A DNA stretch of 18,963 nucleotides, taken from contig JBMOJO010000052.1 of the NCBI GenBank assembly GCA_049315745.1, forward strand, positions 1 through 18,963. The letters run 5' to 3'. Positions 14,622 to 18,963 of this stretch are shown here, piece by piece. The position numbers were made by a program, and so were the translations under genes. The stretch's first letter is position 1, and each line of letters begins with the position of its first letter. The notes under the pieces were generated by a model. That model was not told the DNA's origin. It saw only the letters and a list, made by a program, of their open reading frames with translations, and did no database searches. Source of the stretch: JADJPL01 sp049315745. GTDB taxonomy: Bacteria > Bacteroidota > Bacteroidia > Chitinophagales > Saprospiraceae.

Positions 14622-14651
14622 TTTTGAATTTTGTAAGATAAAAATTCAAAA
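14622..14651. promoter_or_regulatory. 11-bp perfect inverted repeat upstream of ychF
   Basis: TTTTGAATTTT (14622-14632) and AAAATTCAAAA (14641-14651) are exact complements around an 8-bp spacer, centred about 64 bp upstream of the ychF ATG and 68 bp past the upstream gene's stop. It could be an operator or an AT-rich terminator for the upstream lipoprotein gene. The sequence alone does not decide between these. Confidence 0.4.
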
Positions 14652-14704
14652 CAGGCGTACTCCCGCATGGAGAGGGCCGGTGTTTTTTTGCAAAATTTTT
14701 AAAA

Positions 14705-15493
14705 TCAATGCATTATGTCTTTTACAATCCCTTCGAGTATTTTCCAGGACAACACAAAATCCACCGGGCCTTCTGCGTATGAGCCTGCTTCGTATGTGTT
14801 ATAAAAGAAATACAGCCCTTCCGCTGTGATCCCAAAATTTTCCGGAAAAGCGAAATTGATCTGCCGGTCGGCGACCATCACCGAGACTTCCTCCTCGGAG
14901 AAACCCTTTGCCCGGTAAAATGCGTCGCGGGCAAGTTTTTCCAGGGCCTTCATATCCTTGACCACATCTTTCAACCGGATTTTTTTTCCCGTACTCAAAT
15001 CGAAATTCAGAAATATCGCGTGCATATTGGGATGCGCGCCACCGGTGTAATTGTTGTTTTCTATGCTCAGCGAAAGGATTTCGCGCGATAAGAAAAGCAC
15101 CTCACTGGACGTCGTCCACTCCCAGGCGGAATAGTAAGCAGACTTGTCATTGTCGGCATAATAAAGTTCGAAAAGGTGCTTTGCGGCATTTTCCAGGGAA
15201 GGGCCGACAGCGTCTGGGACCTCTTTTTCGGTGACCTGGTTTGCGATGGCATTGATAATCGCCGTATTGACAGTTTTACAAACTACGGATTCCAGGTTTG
15301 ATTCAAATACTGGATATTCGACATGAAAACGCGCGCAATAGCCCAGGCGTTCTTTGCATTCGCCCAACTCCCGGGAAAAAACCTCTACCCTGAACTGGGG
15401 CAGTTGCGATTGATCGGCAGGAGGCTCCGTATGCTTGCAACTGCCCGAAATAATTAATCCGGCTACCCAAAATACCCGGTGAAGCGCTTTCAT
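14705..15493 (-). CDS. DUF3298-type (RsiV-like) lipoprotein
   Basis: This protein of about 262 residues has a signal sequence MKALHRVFWVAGLIISGSC and a likely lipidation cysteine at C19. The residue at -3 is Ser, so the lipobox is imperfect, as is often tolerated in Bacteroidota. The mature part shows the DUF3298/DUF4163 arrangement: a beta-rich N-terminal section with YPVF and paired Cys residues, then NNNYTGGAHPN (about 146-156), the signature YTGGAHxN seen in RsiV-like proteins, then LSTGKKIRLKDV and a C-terminal domain ending in FVLSWKILEGIVKDIM. Such proteins bind muramic ligands or lysozyme in some bacteria, but the role here is unknown. The start at 15493 leaves a 14-bp gap after yhhQ, so the two are likely cotranscribed. 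Confidence 0.85.
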   Translation of the reverse strand: MKALHRVFWVAGLIISGSCKHTEPPADQSQLPQFRVEVFSRELGECKERLGYCARFHVEYPVFESNLESVVCKTVNTAIINAIANQVTEKEVPDAVGPSLENAAKHLFELYYADNDKSAYYSAWEWTTSSEVLFLSREILSLSIENNNYTGGAHPNMHAIFLNFDLSTGKKIRLKDVVKDMKALEKLARDAFYRAKGFSEEEVSVMVADRQINFAFPENFGITAEGLYFFYNTYEAGSYAEGPVDFVLSWKILEGIVKDIMH

Positions 15494-15507
15494 CCCTTCG
15501 CAGTTTT

Positions 15508-16344
15508 TCAATTCCAATCTGTGGCCTTCCGCTTCAGCGCCGAGGCCAAATCCTTGCCAAGATAGGCATCAATGATATAATGCACAACATAGAGGACAGG
15601 GGTGAGCAATACCGCCATACCAAACTTATACGCGTACTGTACCACCCCGACCGCGAGCAGTTGAGGCCAGGTCCAGGGTTCTACCGTGCCGGCAATCCGG
15701 GGGCCCAACATAAACGCAACATAAAGCACCACAAAGCTATCAAATAATTGGGAAACTACCGTAGAGCCGGTCGCACGCAGCCAGATCATGCGCTCACCGG
15801 TCGCTTTCTTGATCAGATGAAACGCAAATACGTCCACAAATTGCGCGATTGTGAAAGCGGTAATGGAACCGACTATGATCATTAAGCCCTGGCCCAATAC
15901 TACCTGAAAGGCAGCCTGCATATCCGGCACGCCCCGCACAACGTTTTGCACCTGCCACCAATCGGCCGGGGCAAGCCGTATGGCCAGGAAGATCATGAAA
16001 AAAGCATAACTGATCAACCCGATGGCGAGAAACGACAGCAGGCGTATCCCCCGCTTGCCGTAGTATTCATTGATGATATCTGTCATCACAAATACGACCG
16101 GCCAGAGCAATACCCCCGCAGAAAACTGCAACGCCCCTTCCCGCCCGAAGAGGTTAAAATTCCAGGGGGCAATCCCCAAAGTGCTTTCAAGGGCAAAAAT
16201 TTTGACCCCAATGAACTCGGCAACCAGGGCGTTCGCCACGAAGAACCCGCCCAGAAGGATAAAAAGCCTCGACGAGCGGTGAGTGATAATATCCTGTGCC
16301 AGGGAAAGGTCTTCGCCAATCCCTTCTTTTGCTGGTTTACCCAT
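15508..16344 (-). CDS. yhhQ: Queuosine precursor transporter YhhQ (VUT family)
   Basis: YhhQ/QPTR proteins import queuosine precursors (preQ0/preQ1) across the inner membrane for tRNA modification. The 278-residue protein has about six hydrophobic segments (about 28-52, 72-90, 100-122, 143-170, 190-215, 228-255) and the family motif TDIINEYYGKR at 88-98, plus SQLFDSFVVLYVAF with the conserved polar residues inside a helix. ATG 16344 was chosen; an in-frame extension to 16422 has no family match and crosses an AT-rich inverted repeat. No preQ1 riboswitch is evident upstream. The other queuosine genes are not in the window. The DUF3298 lipoprotein follows 14 bp downstream. Confidence 0.93.
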   Translation of the reverse strand: MGKPAKEGIGEDLSLAQDIITHRSSRLFILLGGFFVANALVAEFIGVKIFALESTLGIAPWNFNLFGREGALQFSAGVLLWPVVFVMTDIINEYYGKRGIRLLSFLAIGLISYAFFMIFLAIRLAPADWWQVQNVVRGVPDMQAAFQVVLGQGLMIIVGSITAFTIAQFVDVFAFHLIKKATGERMIWLRATGSTVVSQLFDSFVVLYVAFMLGPRIAGTVEPWTWPQLLAVGVVQYAYKFGMAVLLTPVLYVVHYIIDAYLGKDLASALKRKATDWN

Positions 16345-16420
16345 AGTAGAGTGTTCATTAGACGGTGTACTGCTTGACTTAGCGGGAGATACTGTTTGCC
16401 CCAAAACCCCGAACTGCAGC

Positions 16421-16443
16421 AATAAGTTTAAAGATAACTTATT
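16421..16443. promoter_or_regulatory. 8-bp perfect inverted repeat between yhhQ and hscA
   Basis: AATAAGTT (16421-16428) and AACTTATT (16436-16443) are exact complements around TAAAGAT in the 236-bp divergent gap. It lies 77 bp upstream of the yhhQ ATG and 137 bp from hscA, a reasonable operator position for yhhQ. The rest of the gap (16444-16580) shows no further structure I can support. Confidence 0.35.
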
Positions 16444-16580
16444 TCAGCAAAAATCCCTGCAGAAACCGAAAAAAATCAATGCCATAACCCCGGCAACCCC
16501 GGCGTAAGGGAACAGCCAACAAACAAAGACACGTCCGGGACTGTTAACACAAGGTATTTTACAACACAAATCATCCAGAA

Positions 16581-18434
16581 ATGGCAAAGTTCGCTATTGA
16601 CCTCAAATCCGGGGATATTAAAAGGGAGGGCGACCTGATCGTAGGCATTGACCTCGGTACCACCAACAGCCTGGTAGCCTATATGCAAGCGGGAAAAGCC
16701 GTAGCGGTCAAAGGCCTGGATGGACAAAACGCGCTCGTCCCCTCCATTATCCACTTTGGCGCAAATGAAACCGTGACCGTTGGCGACGAGGCCAGGGCTT
16801 TGCTCATCGCCGAACCCCAAAATACCATCTATTCCATCAAGCGCCTCATGGGAAAATCTTATCGGGATATCCACCAGATCGAAGGCTATTTCGGCTACCA
16901 TATCATTGACGACGATCCCGACAGCCTCGTAAAAATCCGGGTGAACGATAAATATTATAACCCTATTGAACTATCCGCAGAAATACTGAAGGCCCTCAAA
17001 AACCGTATTGAGCTAGCCCTCGGGGAAGCGGTCAGCAAGGCCGTGATCACCGTACCCGCTTATTTTAATGATGCCCAGCGCCAGGCTACCCGGGATGCCG
17101 GCAAGCTGGCCGGCCTCGACGTGCTCCGCATCGTCAACGAACCAACCGCGGCTTCCCTGGCCTACGGCATCGGCCTCGACCCCAACAAAACCGAAACGGT
17201 TGCAGTCTATGACCTCGGCGGCGGCACATTCGATATCTCCGTCCTGCGTATCCAGGACGGCATCTTCGAAGTCCTTGCTACCAATGGCGATACTTTTCTG
17301 GGAGGCGATGATATGGACAGGGCCATCATTGATTACTGGCTCGAGCAGGCCGGTGAAACCCTCCACGACCGGGAACGCAACCAGGCCCTGCGCCTCGAAG
17401 CAGAAAAAGCAAAAAAGGCCCTGAGCACGGCAGATCATTATTCCGGTAGCCTCGAATCCATCAATTGCAGCATCACCCGCGAAGCGTTCGAAAATCTCAT
17501 CCAGCCCCTGGTGGACAAAACCATCGAATGCTGTAAAAGAGCCCTCGCTGACTCGGGCTGCGCCCTCCACGATATTGACGAAGTCATCATGGTCGGCGGA
17601 TCTACCCGCGTACCGCTCGTCAGAAAATCCGTGGCACAGTTTTTTGGCAAACCAGTGTTCGACCAGCTCAACCCCGATGAAGTAGTTGCCCTCGGCGCGG
17701 CCATCCAGGCCGATATCCTCGCAGGCAACCAAAAAAACCTCCTCCTCCTGGATATTACCCCGCTTTCCCTGGGCATTGAAACTGTGGGCGGGCTCATGGA
17801 CGTGATCATCCCCCGAAACTCCAAAGTCCCTACCCGCGTCGGACGACGATATACTACCTCCGTTGACGGACAACGCAACCTCAAAATCGCCGTCTTTCAG
17901 GGCGAACGCGACCTGGTGGCCAATAACCGAAAACTAGGGGAGTTTACGCTCAAAGGGATCCCCCCAATGCCCGCCGGACTGCCAAAAATCGAAATCCAGT
18001 TCCTGCTCGATGCAGACGGCATCCTCCAGGTAAGAGCAATCGAGGAACGCGCTCAAGTAGAGCAATCCATCGAAGTGCGCCCCCAATATGGTATTTCCGA
18101 AGAAGAAATGGGACGTATGCTGCTGGAATCCATCCGATATGCCCAACAGGATATGCTCATGCGCAGCCTTTTGGAAGCTAAAAACGAAGGAAACCATATC
18201 GCCCTCAGTGCCACAAAATTCCTGGAACAACATATCGGTATCCTAAGCCTGGAAGAAGCCGAAAAGACCCGGCAATTGACCGAGGTACTGCAATCGGCTT
18301 TAGAAGGCTCCGATAAAGACGCGATCAACCGCGCGATCCAACAGCTCAATACCTACACCGCGCCCCTCGCCCATCGGGCAATGGATAAAACGATCGCAGA
18401 AGCAATCTCGGGCAAAAAAATCGAAGCTCAATAA
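16581..18434 (+). CDS. hscA: Fe-S assembly Hsp70 chaperone HscA
   Basis: This 617-residue Hsp70 matches HscA (E. coli length 616) rather than DnaK. It has about 20 residues before the phosphate-1 motif GIDLGTTNS (22-30), the stretch YSIKRLMGKSYRDI (84-97), and no DnaK-type glycine-rich tail. Other nucleotide-site motifs are DLGGGTFDIS (211-220), NEPTAASLAYG (186-196) and VMVGGSTRVP-like IMVGGSTRVP (336-345). The interdomain linker region is LLLLDITPLSLG (387-398). HscA with HscB transfers Fe-S clusters from the IscU scaffold using ATP; neither iscU nor hscB is in this window. The gene starts after a 236-bp divergent gap and is followed 8 bp later by a SUI1-like gene, probably cotranscribed. 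Confidence 0.94.
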   Translation: MAKFAIDLKSGDIKREGDLIVGIDLGTTNSLVAYMQAGKAVAVKGLDGQNALVPSIIHFGANETVTVGDEARALLIAEPQNTIYSIKRLMGKSYRDIHQIEGYFGYHIIDDDPDSLVKIRVNDKYYNPIELSAEILKALKNRIELALGEAVSKAVITVPAYFNDAQRQATRDAGKLAGLDVLRIVNEPTAASLAYGIGLDPNKTETVAVYDLGGGTFDISVLRIQDGIFEVLATNGDTFLGGDDMDRAIIDYWLEQAGETLHDRERNQALRLEAEKAKKALSTADHYSGSLESINCSITREAFENLIQPLVDKTIECCKRALADSGCALHDIDEVIMVGGSTRVPLVRKSVAQFFGKPVFDQLNPDEVVALGAAIQADILAGNQKNLLLLDITPLSLGIETVGGLMDVIIPRNSKVPTRVGRRYTTSVDGQRNLKIAVFQGERDLVANNRKLGEFTLKGIPPMPAGLPKIEIQFLLDADGILQVRAIEERAQVEQSIEVRPQYGISEEEMGRMLLESIRYAQQDMLMRSLLEAKNEGNHIALSATKFLEQHIGILSLEEAEKTRQLTEVLQSALEGSDKDAINRAIQQLNTYTAPLAHRAMDKTIAEAISGKKIEAQ

Positions 18435-18442
18435 ACTGCGCC

Positions 18443-18790
18443 ATGGCCAAAAATAAGCAACCCAGCGGACTTGGAGGAATCGTATTTTCGACCAACCCGG
18501 ACTTTTCCTTCGAAACACAGGACTCCGCACCTGAAGCGCTGCCACCTGCTCAGCAGAAACTCCGCATCCACCTCGACCGAAAACAGCGCGGGGGAAAAGT
18601 GGTGACCCTCATTAAAGGTTTTTCAGGTCCGGAAGAAGATATGGAAGCGTTGGCCAAATTGCTCAAAAGCAAATGTGGCGTCGGAGGCGGTGCAAAAGAT
18701 GGGGAAATCCTGATTCAAGGCGATCACCGCGACCGCGTGCTGGCAATTCTTTTGGAAAATGGGTATTCCCAAACCAAAAAATCTGGTTAG
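18443..18790 (+). CDS. SUI1/YciH-like translation initiation factor
   Basis: This 115-residue protein carries a C-terminal eIF1/SUI1 fold (about 38-110). Seen motifs are LDRKQRGGKVVTLIKGF (44-60), the acidic helix after it, KSKCGVGGGAKDGEILIQGDHR (75-96, with the GGGAKDG turn typical of the family) and a final helix with VLAILLENGY. The first 35 residues are a polar, probably disordered tail. Bacterial homologues (YciH) affect start-site fidelity and stress translation. It follows hscA by 8 bp. The stop is 28 bp from the first unit of a palindromic repeat. Confidence 0.94.
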   Translation: MAKNKQPSGLGGIVFSTNPDFSFETQDSAPEALPPAQQKLRIHLDRKQRGGKVVTLIKGFSGPEEDMEALAKLLKSKCGVGGGAKDGEILIQGDHRDRVLAILLENGYSQTKKSG

Positions 18791-18818
18791 TCCAACTGAA
18801 GTTTGCCTCTTTTCCAGG

Positions 18819-18963
18819 GGTTGTGTGCAAAGTCTTTTCTCGGCGCTTCGCGCCAAATTATTTTTTAAGAGAGGTTGTGTAAAAAGGTTTTTTACGGCGC
18901 TTCGCGCCGAATTATGTTTTGAGAGACACGTCATTTTCACGATTTCGCTTCGCGAAATCGTGA
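18819..18963. repeat. Palindromic repeat element, left half with tandem units (copy 4)
   Basis: Two tandem 54-bp units (18819-18872 and 18873-18926), about 45 of 54 bases identical, both begin GGTTGTGT and contain the hairpin GGCGC-TTC-GCGCC. The central palindrome starts at 18927 and is cut by the window edge 10 bases before completion. In the first unit the hairpin is followed by AAATTATTTTTT, which looks like an intrinsic terminator for the hscA-SUI1 transcript. The core is identical to the one at 9594-9640 over the visible 37 bases. Confidence 0.88.
18843..18866 (+). terminator. Terminator-like hairpin inside the repeat unit
   Basis: The GC hairpin GGCGC-TTC-GCGCC is followed by AAATTATTTTTT, 52 bp after the SUI1-like stop codon. 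Stem plus T-rich run fits an intrinsic terminator for the hscA operon, supplied by the repeat. The stem is short (5 bp) and the T-run is interrupted, so efficiency is uncertain. Confidence 0.45.

Noticed and set aside
14573..14668. 32-residue N-terminal extension of YchF
   Set aside because: YchF proteins start at the MGxKCGIVGLPN position; the extension has no family match and crosses an inverted repeat.
18819..18926. Possible CRISPR array from tandem 54-bp repeats
   Set aside because: The two units are directly adjacent with no spacers, they diverge from each other, and the same units occur inverted elsewhere around a palindrome. No cas gene is present.

Overview
The window looks like chromosomal DNA of a Bacteroidota, plausibly Saprospiria/Lewinella-like, although that rank is inference. 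Supporting signs are a PdxJ of the Bacteroidota type (NINK instead of NIDH near the N-terminus), a PorT-like small outer-membrane barrel, a DUF4097-type exported protein behind an ECF sigma/anti-sigma pair, weak Shine-Dalgarno sequences and GC-rich coding DNA. Seventeen protein genes are supported. No rRNA, tRNA, CRISPR array, transposase or phage gene was found.

Layout. 103-816 (-) is pdxJ (vitamin B6). 920-2675 (+) holds a CPBP intramembrane protease overlapping cdsA (CDP-diacylglycerol synthesis). 2780-5293 (+) encodes an unusual 837-residue exported fusion of a serine beta-lactamase-like domain with an N-acyl-D-amino-acid deacylase domain. 5294-5460 is a structured intergenic leader before a large sodium:solute symporter (5461-7164, +) that carries an EF-hand-like loop. 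7353-9443 (-) is an operon of ECF sigma factor, membrane anti-sigma-like protein and exported DUF4097-like protein. 9740-10387 (-) is a PorT-like barrel. 10545-13451 (+) is a tight cluster of engB, a PlsB-like acyltransferase and a DEDDh exonuclease. It converges on 13475-16344 (-): ychF, a DUF3298-type lipoprotein and yhhQ (queuosine precursor transport). 16581-18790 (+) is hscA followed closely by a SUI1/YciH-like factor.

The most striking content lies between the genes. A modular palindromic repeat family occurs at four places: 1-91, about 7183-7300, 9540-9731 and 18819-18963. The usual design is a 54-bp unit (GGTTGTGT start, a small GC hairpin, an AT-rich tail), a 47-bp central perfect palindrome, and then the same unit inverted. 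The central palindrome and the outer hairpins of the main subfamily share the loop GCTTCGC/GCGAAGC, which is the known ultra-stable DNA mini-hairpin. Paired changes in both arms keep the palindromes intact in different copies. All copies lie next to gene 3' ends, and both edges of the window fall inside a central palindrome. No mobilising enzyme is visible in the window. I infer a REP/BIME- or MITE-like element that may also act in transcription termination or mRNA 3'-end protection.

Functional links: lipid synthesis genes (cdsA and the PlsB-like acyltransferase), translation/ribosome GTPases and factors (engB, ychF, SUI1-like), Fe-S maturation (hscA) and envelope functions (fusion hydrolase, barrel, sigma/anti-sigma operon).
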